A DNA stretch of 62,071 bases from Elusimicrobiaceae bacterium (GCA_028700325.1 JAQVSV010000003.1:1-62071); one strand, 5' to 3'. Positions 1 through 9,402 are shown, counted from the stretch's first letter. Program-made: numbers and translations. Notes: generated by a model not told the origin, from the letters alone.

Positions 1-522
1 GCTGATGTTGACCGGGCTGATAACACCGCAGTTTTTAAGCACGTTCTTGACCTGCTTTTTGAAAAAGGGATGATCGTTAAGATACGGAATGTTTTCCCAG
101 CCCTGATCCTCGCCGTGGTACTGCCCCAGCGTCATTTCCGGCGTTACGCCGCCGCTGAAAACCGCGTCAAGCAGGGCGGGAACCCTGTCGGCCGTAATTT
201 TATGGAAAGCAATGCGGTTTCTGCCCGGCAGCCACACGTCCACAAGCGGTTCCATGGCGCAGAACCCCACACAGCCCACCTCAACCACTTCGGCGGCGAT
301 TTTCCTGTCCGCCAGATATTTCCTGACCGCCTCCAGAGTCCGGCCCGCGCCGGTGGCGAGCCCGCAGGTGCCCGCACCCACCAGAATCATCGGAACGGAA
401 GGCTTGCGCTCCCTGAAAACCTCTTCGATATCGGCGGCGGACAGACGCTTTAAAAACGCGTCCTTTATTCCAGCCGGCAGACAGTTCAGGCCGTCTTTAT
501 ACGCTTTATCAATCGCCGCCAT
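1..522 (-). CDS. NuoF/HndC/HydB-like NADH-binding subunit, N-terminal part (cut by window edge)
   Basis: Reading leftward from ATG at 522, 174 codons are visible before the window ends. The visible part is a thioredoxin-like [2Fe-2S] domain, with TCGLATGAG near residue 50 and GCVGFC near residue 84, as at the front of HndC/HydB-type NuoF homologues. The FMN/NADH-binding core should lie beyond the edge. The start has GGAGGG seven bases upstream and lies one base after the stop of the NuoE-like gene, so the two are translated together. The family passes electrons between NAD(H) and a [FeFe]-hydrogenase or a quinone/ferredoxin partner. Which complex this is cannot be told without the next genes; linkage to rex favours a soluble hydrogenase or NADH-oxidising complex. 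Confidence 0.85.
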   Translation of the reverse strand, partial: MAAIDKAYKDGLNCLPAGIKDAFLKRLSAADIEEVFRERKPSVPMILVGAGTCGLATGAGRTLEAVRKYLADRKIAAEVVEVGCVGFCAMEPLVDVWLPGRNRIAFHKITADRVPALLDAVFSGGVTPEMTLGQYHGEDQGWENIPYLNDHPFFKKQVKNVLKNCGVISPVNIS

Positions 523-523
523 A

Positions 524-988
524 TCATTTCCCTCCCTGTTTGTACTGCGCTACCAGCCTGTCCAGCGAGTCAGGCGTCATCTTGGCGTGAAATTCGCCGT
601 TGATGCTGACCACCGGCGCCAGCCCGCACGCGCCTATGCAGGCGACCACCTCGATGCTGAACTGGCCGTCTTTCGTCGTTTCTCCGGCTTTGATGCCAAG
701 AAGCTGCTCAAGCCTCTCCAGCACGCCCAGCGAACCCTTGACGTGGCAGGCGGTGCCCCGGCATAAGAGGATATGGTTCCTGCCCTTGGGCGAAAAACTG
801 AACTGGTTATAAAAAGTAGCCACCCCGTAAATCTTGCTTACGGGCACGTTCAGATATTCCGACGCGGCTATCATGTTCTCGCGCGACAGGTAGCCGAAAG
901 TTTCCTGAAATTCCTGCAACACGGGTATGAGCATGTTGCGCTCGCCCGCGGGATATCTGCTGAGTATTTCTTTAGTTTCCGTTTTCAC
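524..988 (-). CDS. NuoE/HndA-like [2Fe-2S] subunit
   Basis: A 154-residue protein of the NuoE/HndA (24 kDa) family, which carries one [2Fe-2S] cluster in a thioredoxin fold and hands electrons to the NuoF-type partner. The two cysteine pairs are visible as CRGTACH and CIGACG, followed by LAPVVSING, which is typical of the family. I prefer the GTG at 988 because AAAGGTGAT lies just upstream; another in-frame GTG at 1012 would add eight residues. The gene lies between rex and the NuoF-like gene, all on the minus strand and with almost no gap to the latter. Expression is probably controlled by Rex in response to the NADH/NAD+ ratio. Confidence 0.9.
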   Translation of the reverse strand: MKTETKEILSRYPAGERNMLIPVLQEFQETFGYLSRENMIAASEYLNVPVSKIYGVATFYNQFSFSPKGRNHILLCRGTACHVKGSLGVLERLEQLLGIKAGETTKDGQFSIEVVACIGACGLAPVVSINGEFHAKMTPDSLDRLVAQYKQGGK

Positions 989-1046
989 TGTAGTATCACC
1001 TTTGCTGCACACGTTATAGTCTGGCGGCCGCCAGGCGGCACGCCTT

Positions 1047-1667
1047 TTATAAATTGTTGGAAAAATACGCGGTCTTTTCGATCGCGGTGGTAATATCTAT
1101 GTTTTCCAGATAAATGCCCTCGCGCACGGCGACGCTCGCCGGGGCGAAGTTAACTATGCCTCGGATGCCCGCGGCGGTCATCGCGTCAGCGGTGCGCTGG
1201 GCGTCATCCGCCGGAACGGAGATGATGCCAAGCGTTATCCCTTTTTCCTTCACCACTTCGGACAAACGCTCCGGCGGATAGCACTTGCAGCCGGAAATAA
1301 CGCGATCCGCCTTGTCCGGGTCGGAATCGAAGGCCGCCACAATCGCTATGTTCGGCCGCCGCTTGGCGAAATATGAAAGCACCGCCCGCCCCAGATTGCC
1401 CACCCCGACTATTGCCACATTCACTTTCTGCGGCACCAGCCGCGACTCAATCTCTGCCAGAAACTCTTCTATTTTGTACCCCTTCTGCGGCCGCCCGTTT
1501 ATCTGAAGACGCATTATATCCCGCCTAACCTGTTCCGGCGAAATATCCGCCGCGCTCGCCAGTTCATGCGAAAAAACATTTTCACGGCCCTCCTGACGAG
1601 CCTGCAAAAGAAACTGCCGGTACTTCAGCAACCGACTGACTTCACGACAGGAGATCTTCTCACCCAT
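1047..1667 (-). CDS. rex: Redox-sensing transcriptional repressor Rex
   Basis: About 206 residues. An N-terminal winged-helix DNA-binding domain (residues 1-75, with QVRRDIMRL) is followed by a Rossmann NAD(H)-binding domain with the GVGNLG fingerprint, and by VNFAPA further on, as in Rex. Rex represses fermentation, hydrogenase and respiratory genes and lets go of DNA when NADH is high. I chose ATG 1667 because a purine-rich GGGG tract precedes it and the protein then begins like other Rex proteins; ATG 1688 is the longer alternative. It is the first gene of the rex-nuoE-nuoF group, and its promoter carries a candidate Rex site, so autoregulation is likely. Confidence 0.95.
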   Translation of the reverse strand: MGEKISCREVSRLLKYRQFLLQARQEGRENVFSHELASAADISPEQVRRDIMRLQINGRPQKGYKIEEFLAEIESRLVPQKVNVAIVGVGNLGRAVLSYFAKRRPNIAIVAAFDSDPDKADRVISGCKCYPPERLSEVVKEKGITLGIISVPADDAQRTADAMTAAGIRGIVNFAPASVAVREGIYLENIDITTAIEKTAYFSNNL

Positions 1668-1735
1668 ACTGTTTTCCCCGTGCTCCATACCAAATTCAAC
1701 ATTCGTTATTTTGCAAACAAACCAGCTTCACGGTC

Positions 1736-1753
1736 TTGTTACTTTATAAACGA
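1736..1753 (-). promoter_or_regulatory. Candidate Rex operator
   Basis: The 18-base site TCGTTTATAAAGTAACAA (minus strand) matches the general Rex pattern TTGTTAA-N4-TTAACAA at 11 of 14 specified positions. It sits just downstream of the rex -10 hexamer, about +2 to +19, where a bound repressor would block transcription. The match is by eye only. Confidence 0.5.
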
Positions 1754-1761
1754 TTATTGAT

Positions 1762-1790
1762 ATTATAAACAAATTACAGTTGATTTTCAA
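1762..1790 (-). promoter_or_regulatory. Sigma-70 promoter of rex operon
   Basis: On the minus strand, TTGAAA (1790-1785), a 17-base spacer and TATAAT (1767-1762). This is a near-consensus housekeeping promoter about 95 bases upstream of the rex start, with transcription expected to begin near 1755. Confidence 0.8.
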
Positions 1791-1988
1791 TGGTTTACTG
1801 ATTTTCACTGTACTTTTACAGGAATAATATTTTCGGCTAAAATACTGTTCGTTTTATTATCACGAATTTACAACGGCGGCTCGTTATTTTATTAACGTAA
1901 CTACCGAAAACACCCCGATGGCACCAAAACCGGGTAACGGCTTTATTTTTTGAAAGCGGATTTCCTTTAAATGCCGTAACAATTAAGG
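1791..1988. other. Remaining AT-rich rex/lipoprotein intergenic stretch
   Basis: This completes the 330-base divergent region between rex and the gene at 2001. It is clearly more AT-rich than the coding DNA around it. I looked for SAM, SAH and other riboswitch cores because ahcY lies downstream and found none I could support. Confidence 0.4.
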
Positions 1989-1994
1989 TAATAT
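1989..1994 (+). promoter_or_regulatory. -10 hexamer six bases before lipoprotein gene
   Basis: TAATAT ends six bases before the ATG at 2001. AAGG just upstream of it is too far from the ATG for a normal Shine-Dalgarno site. It is one of a set of such sites in this window that point to leaderless mRNAs. Confidence 0.45.
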
Positions 1995-2000
1995 ATACAT

Positions 2001-2759
2001 ATGAACAGGATAATGGCGTTTGCTCTTGCCGTAATTTCCCTTTCCGGCTGCGCAGCGCCCGGGAAAATGTCCGCCGCAACAGCATCGGTCGCCAAACCGA
2101 TACGGGTAGGTGTCTATCAAAACAAACCCGCCGTTTTCATTCTGCCTGATGGCAGCGTCGGCGGACTTTCCATCGCGCCGCTTATCGCCGCGGCAAAAGC
2201 TAACAACTGGAACCTTCAATTTGAAGAATGTTACTGGGCGCAATGCCTTATGCTTCTGGAAACCGGCGGCATGGACCTGATGGTTGATATCGCCTATACT
2301 CCGGAGCGGGCCAAACTGTACGATTTTTCCCATGAACCGGTTTTTCTGACCTGGGGCCAGTTATATCAGAAGCCCGGAGCCGGACTTGATACCCTCGCCG
2401 CGCTTAAAGGAAAAACCGTGGCCGCGCTCGCCAACGATGTGCACAATATCGGGCCGGACGGAATCCGGAAAATGCTGGCTGACGCCGGCGTAAACTGTGA
2501 AATCGCTGAAACCGAGTCTTATCTGGACGCTTTCTCCGCGGCAGCTTCCGGCAAAGCCGACGCCGCCATGGTGCCCAGCATGTGGGGCGCGGAAAACGCA
2601 CGCACATTCGGGCTGGAACCGGCGGGGATCCGTACCGGCTCGAAGGAAATCCGTTATGCCGCGCGCAAGGGAACAGATCCCGCCATTCTGACCGCCATAG
2701 ACAAAATCCTCAAAACCAATTCAACAACAGCCAGGGGGAATCCGCAAAATGACCGCTAA
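2001..2759 (+). CDS. Solute-binding lipoprotein, SBP_bac_3-like
   Basis: 252 residues. A short hydrophobic signal with lipobox LSGC (Cys17) predicts a lipid-anchored periplasmic protein. The rest resembles family 3 solute-binding proteins: IRVGVYQN near residue 36, the conserved motif [13 protein letters not shown] with YDFS after it, and a second lobe starting [12 protein letters not shown]. Such proteins bind amino acids or other small polar ligands for ABC importers or for sensor proteins. No permease or ATPase gene is nearby. The last 11 bases overlap the start of ahcY, so the two are probably translated together. A link between its ligand and the methionine/SAH cycle is possible but is inference only. 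Confidence 0.75.
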   Translation: MNRIMAFALAVISLSGCAAPGKMSAATASVAKPIRVGVYQNKPAVFILPDGSVGGLSIAPLIAAAKANNWNLQFEECYWAQCLMLLETGGMDLMVDIAYTPERAKLYDFSHEPVFLTWGQLYQKPGAGLDTLAALKGKTVAALANDVHNIGPDGIRKMLADAGVNCEIAETESYLDAFSAAASGKADAAMVPSMWGAENARTFGLEPAGIRTGSKEIRYAARKGTDPAILTAIDKILKTNSTTARGNPQNDR

Positions 2760-4161
2760 AACCGTTGTGACCGATTATAAAGTAAAAGATATTTCGCTTG
2801 CCGCCTGGGGCCGCCGGGAAATTGAAGTGGCCCAGCATGAAATGCCGGGCCTTATGGCGATCCGCGCCAAATATGCGGCGGCCAGACCGCTTGAGGGCGC
2901 GCGGATCATGGGCTCGCTGCACATGACAATCCAGACCGCCGTGCTCATCGAAACGCTCCACGCGCTGGGTGCGCAGGTGCGCTGGGCAAGCTGCAACATT
3001 TTTTCCACACAGGATCACGCCGCCGCGGCTATCGCGGAGGCCGGCATTCCGGTTTTCGCCTGGAAAGGCGAAACCCTCGAGGAATACTGGCGCTGCACCG
3101 CACGGGCTCTTGATTTCGACGGAAAAGGCCCGCACCTGATAGTGGACGACGGCGGCGACGCGACGATGATGATCCATAAAGGCTGCGAAGCGGAAAAAAA
3201 TCCCGCCTCGCTCGACTGCGAAGCTGCCGGCGAGGATGAAATTGAACTCATTAAATATCTCAAGGCCGAACTGAAACGCAATCCGCAGCGCTGGACAAAA
3301 GCGGCCAAAGAAGTGCGCGGCGTATCCGAAGAAACCACAACCGGCGTGCACCGGCTGTATCAGATGATGGAGCAGGGCAAACTGCTGTTCCCGGCGATCA
3401 ACGTAAACGACTCTGTCACCAAATCAAAGTTCGATAATCTCTACGGCTGCCGCGAATCGCTGGCCGACGGCATCAAGCGCGCGACTGACGTTATGGTGGC
3501 GGGCAAAGTTGTTGTCGTGTGCGGCTACGGCGACGTGGGCAAAGGCTGCGCCAAAGCGATGCGCGGGCTTGGCGCGCGTGTGATCGTGACCGAAATTGAT
3601 CCCATCTGCGCGCTTCAGGCCGCGATGGAAGGCTATGAAATCACTACCGTGGAAGACACGCTGGGCCGGGGCGACATTTATGTGACCACCACCGGCAACT
3701 GCGATGTCATACGGGTTGAGCATATGCTCGGAATGAAAGACCAGGCCATCGTCTGCAATATCGGGCATTTTGACAATGAAATACAGGTGGGCAAACTGAA
3801 CGCGGCAAAGGGCGTGAAAATCGTGGAAATCAAGCCGCAGGTGGACAAATATATCCTGCCCGGCGGCAATGAACTGTTTATTCTGGCGAAAGGACGGCTG
3901 GTCAACCTCGGCTGCGCCATGGGGCACCCGTCGTTCGTGATGAGCAATTCTTTCTCAAACCAGACGCTCGCCCAGCTGGATCTGTGGCAGAAAGATTACA
4001 AGACGGGCGTGTACCGGCTGTCGAAGGAGCTGGACGAGGAAGTTGCGCGCCTGCATCTTGAAAAAATAGGCGTGAAACTCACCAGGCTCACGCCCGAACA
4101 GGCCGCCTATCTCGGCGTAAACCCCGCCGGGCCCTACAAGCCGGAACATTACCGGTATTAG
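2749..4161 (+). CDS. ahcY: Adenosylhomocysteinase (SAH hydrolase)
   Basis: 470 residues, full length. The enzyme splits S-adenosylhomocysteine into adenosine and homocysteine, using a tightly bound NAD+, and so relieves product inhibition of methyltransferases. Visible hallmarks are the substrate-binding [16 protein letters not shown] region near residue 55, [13 protein letters not shown], the NAD motif [19 protein letters not shown], and the C-terminal KPEHYRY that caps the neighbouring NAD site in the tetramer. The ATG at 2749 lies inside the previous gene. A perfect bidirectional terminator follows. No metK or metE is in the window. Confidence 0.98.
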   Translation: MTAKTVVTDYKVKDISLAAWGRREIEVAQHEMPGLMAIRAKYAAARPLEGARIMGSLHMTIQTAVLIETLHALGAQVRWASCNIFSTQDHAAAAIAEAGIPVFAWKGETLEEYWRCTARALDFDGKGPHLIVDDGGDATMMIHKGCEAEKNPASLDCEAAGEDEIELIKYLKAELKRNPQRWTKAAKEVRGVSEETTTGVHRLYQMMEQGKLLFPAINVNDSVTKSKFDNLYGCRESLADGIKRATDVMVAGKVVVVCGYGDVGKGCAKAMRGLGARVIVTEIDPICALQAAMEGYEITTVEDTLGRGDIYVTTTGNCDVIRVEHMLGMKDQAIVCNIGHFDNEIQVGKLNAAKGVKIVEIKPQVDKYILPGGNELFILAKGRLVNLGCAMGHPSFVMSNSFSNQTLAQLDLWQKDYKTGVYRLSKELDEEVARLHLEKIGVKLTRLTPEQAAYLGVNPAGPYKPEHYRY

Positions 4162-4180
4162 CGGCCGGCATGGCCTTTAA

Positions 4181-4218
4181 ACAAAAAGGAACTCTCCGGC
4201 CGGAGAGTTCCTTTTTGT
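4181..4218. terminator. Bidirectional terminator, 38-base perfect palindrome
   Basis: A perfect inverted repeat with its centre at 4199/4200. A-rich and T-rich arms flank a GC-rich core, so it can act as an intrinsic terminator in both directions, for ahcY (plus) and the RDD gene (minus). Confidence 0.9.
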
Positions 4219-4234
4219 TACCGGACTGAAATCC

Positions 4235-4999
4235 TTATTTATAAACCACGAAAGTGTTCAGCATTTTGTCATGCAGCCCCTGCTTATATCGGGTGAAACC
4301 GGGCATGCATATAACCACTATTCCCGCGATGGCGACCGGTAACACGATTAACGGATGAACGGCTTTTGAAAGAAACAGCGCCGTTCCGTAAACGAGCGGG
4401 AACACCGCCGCGATCAGAAAATACCGCATAAAAGCGCGCCCGAACGACAAACGCCCTCCCGTCGCGCCGATCACCTGTATTTTAAGAAGCATTTTGCCGG
4501 GCGTGGCCATTTTATCCGAGCTGTCAAAAAGAGTGAAATACAAGGCGCTTGCAACAAATGACACGAGCGACGGCACCCCCGTGAATTTCAACACCACTTC
4601 AACAATCAGCAGGATGATGCCGTCTATCACGCTGGCTACGAACCGGCTGTTTAATGTGGCATAGCGCACGGCATTGGCCGTTTCGGGTTCGCTCTGCGCG
4701 ACAAAAGCGGAAAAATCCGGAACCGGCGCAATCGAATCGGGAATCTGCTCTGGCAAATCCGGCTGCGGCAACTCGGCAGGCGGCAATTGAGCCTCAAGAG
4801 GCTGGCCGGCGGGCCGTTCCGGGGCCTGATTGCCCGGCAAATCAACCGACTGGCCGGCCTGCGGATTCTGCGGCCCGGCCGGTTTTATTTTCGGAAACCA
4901 CTCTTCCGGCGGCAACGCTTGCGGCGACTGAGAGCCGCCCGACTGGCCCGGAGTCATGTCCTGCGGATCGAAATTCAACTGGTTATTGTTTTCCGGCAT
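4235..4999 (-). CDS. RDD family membrane protein with Pro/Gln-rich N-terminus
   Basis: 254 residues from ATG 4999, which has GGGAG seven bases upstream; the in-frame ATG at 5038 is only two bases from the -10 hexamer and is unlikely. Residues 1-105 are rich in Pro, Gln and Glu and probably disordered. The rest is an RDD domain: YATLNSRFVASVIDG with the family's Arg and Asp, then about three membrane segments, with ATPGKMLLKI between them. RDD proteins are inner-membrane proteins of unclear function; some act in ion or proton transport. It stands alone, divergent from the HIT gene. Confidence 0.85.
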   Translation of the reverse strand: MPENNNQLNFDPQDMTPGQSGGSQSPQALPPEEWFPKIKPAGPQNPQAGQSVDLPGNQAPERPAGQPLEAQLPPAELPQPDLPEQIPDSIAPVPDFSAFVAQSEPETANAVRYATLNSRFVASVIDGIILLIVEVVLKFTGVPSLVSFVASALYFTLFDSSDKMATPGKMLLKIQVIGATGGRLSFGRAFMRYFLIAAVFPLVYGTALFLSKAVHPLIVLPVAIAGIVVICMPGFTRYKQGLHDKMLNTFVVYK

Positions 5000-5040
5000 G
5001 AGATCTCCCTGAGGCAGCCATATTGCATGGCGTTTCATAA

Positions 5041-5049
5041 ATTATAGCA
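5041..5049 (-). promoter_or_regulatory. Extended -10 promoter of RDD gene
   Basis: On the minus strand the sequence reads TGCTATAAT, an extended -10 element with a perfect TATAAT. It gives a leader of about 35 bases that contains the Shine-Dalgarno site for ATG 4999. Confidence 0.65.
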
Positions 5050-5058
5050 TAGTCGCCC

Positions 5059-5087
5059 TTGATAAACCCCGCCAAAACCGCTAGAAT
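5059..5087 (+). promoter_or_regulatory. Sigma-70 promoter of HIT gene, start codon 13 bases from -10
   Basis: TTGATA (5059-5064), 17-base spacer, TAGAAT (5082-5087). The ATG at 5101 is 13 bases on, so the 5' leader would be only about 5-8 bases and has no Shine-Dalgarno site. Confidence 0.7.
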
Positions 5088-5100
5088 TGAATGGTAAATT

Positions 5101-5439
5101 ATGCCGGACTGCATCTTCTGTAAAATAGCCGCCGGACAAGTCCAGTCGCGTATGGTATACGAGACGGAGGATATTGTCGCATTCGCCGACCTCAACCCTC
5201 AGGCGCCGACCCATATCCTTATTATTCCGGTAAAACACATCGCAAAACTTACCGCCGCGGAACCGGCCGAGCTGGAACTGCTGGGCAAACTGCAGCTCGC
5301 CGCCGCGGCAATAGCAAAGCAGTTCGGAATAAAAGATTTCCGGCTCGTCACCAATAACGGCAGGGGCGCGGGCCAGTCGGTTGACCACCTGCATTACCAT
5401 CTGCTGGCCGGCAGGCGGATGAACTGGCCTCCGGGCTGA
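5101..5439 (+). CDS. HIT family nucleotide-binding hydrolase (HinT-like)
   Basis: 112 residues, the usual length for HinT. It starts MPDCIFCKIAAG, with the two Cys of the family, and ends with the histidine triad HLHYHLLAGRRM, in which the middle His is the catalytic nucleophile. HinT-type enzymes hydrolyse purine nucleoside phosphoramidates and adenylated lysine in the cytosol. The protein N-terminus firmly fixes the start. It lies 54 bases upstream of rpsU and may be cotranscribed with it. Confidence 0.95.
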   Translation: MPDCIFCKIAAGQVQSRMVYETEDIVAFADLNPQAPTHILIIPVKHIAKLTAAEPAELELLGKLQLAAAAIAKQFGIKDFRLVTNNGRGAGQSVDHLHYHLLAGRRMNWPPG

Positions 5440-5493
5440 CCGCCGCAGATTTTGTTGCAAATAATTTAAGGCAAAAAAGGCAGGTGATCGAGA

Positions 5494-5688
5494 GTGGTTT
5501 TCATTAAAGTGAGAGATGGCGAATCGTTGGAAGAAGCCCTTAAGCGCTTTAAACGTGAATGCGAGAAGAACGGCATTCTGAAAGAAATCAAACGCCGCGA
5601 GTTTTACCAGACCCCGAGCGTAAAGCGCAAATTGAAATCACAGGAAGCCCAGCGCAAGATGCGCCGGGCCAAACGCCGCCGTTATTAA
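5494..5688 (+). CDS. rpsU: 30S ribosomal protein S21
   Basis: 64 residues, highly basic, with the family's [18 protein letters not shown] core near the N-terminus and an Arg/Lys-rich tail. The start is GTG at 5494 with AGGTGAT a few bases upstream, giving [11 protein letters not shown]21 binds the 30S platform near the anti-Shine-Dalgarno end of 16S rRNA and aids initiation on mRNAs. It is the first gene of the rpsU-dnaG-rpoD set. Confidence 0.97.
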   Translation: MVFIKVRDGESLEEALKRFKRECEKNGILKEIKRREFYQTPSVKRKLKSQEAQRKMRRAKRRRY

Positions 5689-5707
5689 TACGGCCAATCA
5701 AAACGCG

Positions 5708-5743
5708 GACAGCCGCCCTTGCCGGACAAGCGGGGCGGTTGTC
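5708..5743 (+). terminator. Hairpin between rpsU and dnaG (possible attenuator)
   Basis: An 11-base-pair stem (5708-5718 with 5733-5743, one G-U pair) around a 14-base loop. There is no U tract right after it, so it is a candidate partial terminator or RNA-processing site that would lower dnaG expression relative to rpsU, as the T1 terminator does at the same place in E. coli. Confidence 0.5.
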
Positions 5744-5763
5744 TGCCTGTAATTTTACGGTAA

Positions 5764-7542
5764 ATGGCGCAAAACAGCCAGATTGAAACGATCCGGGAAC
5801 GGGTTGACATCGTTGATGTCATCCGGGAATATGTGCCGTCGCTTAAAAAAGCGGGGCGCACCTATAAAGCGAGATGCCCGTTCCATAACGAGAAAACCCC
5901 CTCCTTCACGGTCAATCAGGACAAGGGGATGTTCTATTGTTTCGGCTGCCAGTCGGGCGGTGACGTTTTCGCGTTCGTGATGAAGATCGAAAACATCCCG
6001 TTCAACGAGGCCGCAGAAAAACTGGCGAAACGGGCGGGAATAGAATGGCAGCAGGACAGCCGCACGCTCGGCCCGGAACAGAAAGAGCGGCTGGAAATCA
6101 AAAAAACGCTGGATTTTGCGGCCGGTTTTTTTCATAAAACGCTGCTTGAAACCGCAGCGGCCGGGCCGGCGCGGGACTATCTGGCGAAACGCGGCCTGAC
6201 CCGCGAAACGACCGGAAAATTCATGCTCGGCTATGCGCCGGGCACGGCAACCGCCCTGGCGAACGCCGCGAAAAAAGCCGGCTACTCCGCACAGCAGCTG
6301 CATAAAGCCGGTCTGGTTTCAGCCGCGGAAACCGGCTCGCGGGACTATTTCCGCGACCGGGTAATATTTCCGATAACAGACCAGCGCGGCGATACCGTCG
6401 CGTTCGGCGGGCGGGTGATGGGTGACGGCCAGCCCAAATACCTGAATTCGCCGGAAACGGCCGTTTTCGTAAAAAGCCGCGTGCTGTACGGGCTGAATCT
6501 CGCGGCGCAGCCGATCCGCAGGACCGGACGGGCCGTTCTGCTGGAAGGCTATATGGACGTGATCGCCTGCCACCAGCACGGCGCGGATTACACCGTGGCG
6601 CCACTGGGCACTTCGCTGGGCGAAGGTCACGCCGCGCTGCTTAAACGCTACGCGTCGGAAGCGGTGGTGCTGTTTGACGGAGATTCCGCCGGCATCCGCG
6701 CCGCGCTCCGCGCGGGCCGGATCCTGACAGCGGCGGGGATTTACACGAAGATCTCGCTGCTGCCCGACGGGCAGGACCCGGACGATTACGTCAGGGCGCA
6801 CGGCAAAGACGGGCTTGAAAAACTGCTCGCGCGGGCGGTTGACGTGGCGGCGTTTCATACGCAGCTGGCTCTGGCGGAAGTGAAGAAACCGCTTTCTCCG
6901 GTTGACAAAACCCGGCTGGCGGATCTGCTTGCCGAAACCGTGGCGATGCAGCCGGACGAGATAGTGCGCGCGGAATGGCTGCGCGACACGGCGGAAAAAA
7001 TAGGCGTGTCGGAAAACCTGTTCGCCAAACGGGTTCGGGAAGTCAAAGGCGGAGCGTCCGCGCCCGAACGCGAGGGGAAAACAGCCGCGCCGGAAGAACT
7101 GCCGAACCCGCCGGCCGAAGAACGCGACCTGGTGCGCCATCTGCTGCGGCACCCGGAACTCATACGGCTGGCGGATGAACGGACAGAGGAGGAATTTTCC
7201 TCCCGCTCCGCCTGGGCGGCGCTTGCGGAACTTAGAATTCTGCTGGATGACGGAGTGGCGCAGGCCGCGCTGGTTACGGAACTTGCGGCGCGCCGGCCGG
7301 AACTGGGGAAATGGCTGTTCAGCCTGGCGGTTGAAGAATTTCCCGCGAGCGCGACGCCGGCGCGTGAGATCGCCGCCTGCGCCGAAATGATCAAACGCGC
7401 CCATTTAAGCCGCCGGTACAGGGAAATCACCGGCCGGCTTTTACAGCTGCAAAAAACGGGCGAACAGCCGCCCGCGGAACTTTTGAGAGAGCAATTCAAG
7501 CTCGGCGTACTGCTTAAATCAAGCCGGACCACAAAGGAGTAG
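5764..7542 (+). CDS. dnaG: DNA primase DnaG
   Basis: 592 residues. The N-terminal CHC2 zinc-binding domain has Cys38, His41, Cys59 and Cys62 (CPFH and CFGC). The TOPRIM catalytic core follows, with LLEGYMDV near residue 260 and the metal-binding VLFDGDSAG near residue 302. The C-terminal part is a helical helicase-interacting region. The enzyme makes RNA primers for chromosome replication with DnaB. No Shine-Dalgarno site is evident before ATG 5764, so low translation is likely. It is the second gene of the macromolecular synthesis operon and ends two bases before rpoD. Confidence 0.98.
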   Translation: MAQNSQIETIRERVDIVDVIREYVPSLKKAGRTYKARCPFHNEKTPSFTVNQDKGMFYCFGCQSGGDVFAFVMKIENIPFNEAAEKLAKRAGIEWQQDSRTLGPEQKERLEIKKTLDFAAGFFHKTLLETAAAGPARDYLAKRGLTRETTGKFMLGYAPGTATALANAAKKAGYSAQQLHKAGLVSAAETGSRDYFRDRVIFPITDQRGDTVAFGGRVMGDGQPKYLNSPETAVFVKSRVLYGLNLAAQPIRRTGRAVLLEGYMDVIACHQHGADYTVAPLGTSLGEGHAALLKRYASEAVVLFDGDSAGIRAALRAGRILTAAGIYTKISLLPDGQDPDDYVRAHGKDGLEKLLARAVDVAAFHTQLALAEVKKPLSPVDKTRLADLLAETVAMQPDEIVRAEWLRDTAEKIGVSENLFAKRVREVKGGASAPEREGKTAAPEELPNPPAEERDLVRHLLRHPELIRLADERTEEEFSSRSAWAALAELRILLDDGVAQAALVTELAARRPELGKWLFSLAVEEFPASATPAREIAACAEMIKRAHLSRRYREITGRLLQLQKTGEQPPAELLREQFKLGVLLKSSRTTKE

Positions 7543-7544
7543 GT

Positions 7545-9257
7545 ATGGCAGAAGAATATAACAAGGCGTTACAGGATCTCATCGAGCACGGCAAGGAACA
7601 CGGTTACCTGACGCTTGAGGAAATCAACAGGTCGCTTACCACGGCATCCATGAGCAGCGAGGAAATAGACGGCCTGATGACCACGTTCGAGGACCTCGGC
7701 ATCGCCGTGGTTGACCGCAAGAAATACAAGGCCATGGCGCTGGCAGAAAAAGAAGCCTATACCGAAGAGTGGGTTTCCAGCCCCGACATATCCAATTCGA
7801 TCCGGATGTATCTGTCGGAAATGGGGAAAGTGCCGCTGCTGTCGCGCGACGAGGAAATAACGCTCGCCCGCAACATCCGCGAACGCGAGAAGGAGCTGCG
7901 GCAGCTGGTGCTGGAGTCGCAGGTCACGATGCGCGAAATCTGCAGCTGGGAAGACCTGATTGAGCAGGATGAAATGACCCCCAAGGAACTCATGCCGCGC
8001 GGAAGGAAATCAGCGCAGGAACTGTCGGGCATGAGGCGGAAAATAAAGAAAGTCGCGCAGTTTATCGAAACGAACGAGCGGGAAATAACCCGTCTGTCCG
8101 ACGAGATCCGCTCCGGCAGGCTGAAAGAAGCCGAAAAGCACAAAGCGATCCAGGCGGTTGAGAAAAAGAAGAAAGCAGTAGTCGCGCAGATTACATCGCT
8201 TAACCTTAATCAGGACAAGATCAAGCGGCTCACCAACAAGATCAAAAGCATCGCGATGAAACTTGACGAATGCAACCGCGAGAAGGAGGCATACGAAGCC
8301 AAATTCGGGAACCTCGCAAAAGCGGCGCAGGAATACAAGAAACATAAGGCGGGGAAGCTGACAAAAGAGCAGTTCCGGTCGGCGACGGGCGCGTCGGTCG
8401 CCAATTACGAACTGGCCCTGGAAAACTGCAGCCAGCTGGAAAAACGCATGGAGCGGCTGTGCAAGACCATTCCGGTCCCGCCGGCCGAATTCATGGCGCT
8501 CAACGACCGGATCGTGTTTCTGGAAGACATGATTTTGCAGGACAAGCTCAAACTTATCAAGGCAAACCTGCGGCTGGTGGTTTCAATCGCCAAGAAACAC
8601 GTCAACTCCAACCTGGAACTGTCCGACCTGATTCAGGAAGGCGGGCTGGGTCTGATGAAAGCTGTGGAAAAATTCGAATACAAACGCGGCTTCAAGTTTT
8701 CAACATACGCGACGTGGTGGATCCGCCAGTCAATCAACCGCGCGATAGCCGACCAGGCCAACACCATCCGTATTCCCGTACACATGAAAGAGCTGGTTTC
8801 CAAGCTGACCAAGGTAACCAACCGCTACCGCCAGGAAAACGGGCGCGAGCCTACGATCGAGGAATATAAAAAACATCTGCATATCTCGATCGAGAAAGTG
8901 AAAAACGTGCTCAAGATCATGCAGGATCCGATCTCGCTGTCCACTCCGATCGGAGAGGACGAGGACTCGCACCTTGAAGATTTTATCGAGGACAAGAGCG
9001 GGCCGGGCCCGTCTTTTTCAGCCGTGGATTTTCTGCGCCGGCAGGAAGTCGCCAACGTGCTCGACACCCTGTCGGAGCGCGAAGCGAAAATCATAAAACT
9101 GCGTTTCGGCATAGATTCCGGGTATCCGCGCACGCTTGAGGAAGTGGGCCGGATATTTAAAGTGACCCGCGAACGCGTGCGCCAGATCGAGGCCAAAGCA
9201 ATCCGCAAACTGCGCCATCCCTCGCGCAGCAAACTGCTGCGCGATTACATGGACTGA
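7545..9257 (+). CDS. rpoD: RNA polymerase primary sigma factor (sigma-70/RpoD)
   Basis: 570 residues. It has a region 1.1-like N-terminus, region 1.2 ([18 protein letters not shown], near residue 85), a long charged helical insert of roughly 200 residues, and region 2 with the -10 recognition and melting segment [20 protein letters not shown]. Region 3 follows, then region 4 with [13 protein letters not shown], the -35 recognition helix. AAAGGAG precedes the start. It recruits RNA polymerase to housekeeping promoters, including the TTGAAA/TATAAT and extended -10 sites noted in this window. It is the last gene of the rpsU-dnaG-rpoD operon. Confidence 0.98.
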   Translation: MAEEYNKALQDLIEHGKEHGYLTLEEINRSLTTASMSSEEIDGLMTTFEDLGIAVVDRKKYKAMALAEKEAYTEEWVSSPDISNSIRMYLSEMGKVPLLSRDEEITLARNIREREKELRQLVLESQVTMREICSWEDLIEQDEMTPKELMPRGRKSAQELSGMRRKIKKVAQFIETNEREITRLSDEIRSGRLKEAEKHKAIQAVEKKKKAVVAQITSLNLNQDKIKRLTNKIKSIAMKLDECNREKEAYEAKFGNLAKAAQEYKKHKAGKLTKEQFRSATGASVANYELALENCSQLEKRMERLCKTIPVPPAEFMALNDRIVFLEDMILQDKLKLIKANLRLVVSIAKKHVNSNLELSDLIQEGGLGLMKAVEKFEYKRGFKFSTYATWWIRQSINRAIADQANTIRIPVHMKELVSKLTKVTNRYRQENGREPTIEEYKKHLHISIEKVKNVLKIMQDPISLSTPIGEDEDSHLEDFIEDKSGPGPSFSAVDFLRRQEVANVLDTLSEREAKIIKLRFGIDSGYPRTLEEVGRIFKVTRERVRQIEAKAIRKLRHPSRSKLLRDYMD

Positions 9258-9279
9258 CGGCAGATTGAAGTTATCCGGG

Positions 9280-9310
9280 CATGGCGCCTGCGGAAACCGC
9301 CGGCGCCATG
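9280..9310 (+). terminator. Hairpin after rpoD, candidate terminator
   Basis: CATGGCGCC (9280-9288) pairs perfectly with GGCGCCATG (9302-9310) around a 13-base loop. The nearest T run is about a dozen bases downstream, so termination efficiency is uncertain. Confidence 0.5.
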
Positions 9311-9402
9311 TCTGTTGATACGGTTTTTTTGCGTAAAACCCGCCTGCCCGCGCAAAACGCACAGCCGCCCGGTTTGGCGCGCATACCGGGCGGGACGGAA
9401 AT

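Noticed and set aside
1757-1772. Imperfect palindrome TTGATATTATAAACAA near the rex promoter as the Rex operator
   Set aside because: It is 16 bases rather than 18 and covers the -10 hexamer itself; the site at 1736-1753 fits the Rex pattern better.
1791-2000. SAH or SAM riboswitch before the lipoprotein-ahcY pair
   Set aside because: I could not find the conserved cores of any known class in this AT-rich stretch, and the -10 hexamer lies six bases from the start codon, leaving no room for a leader.
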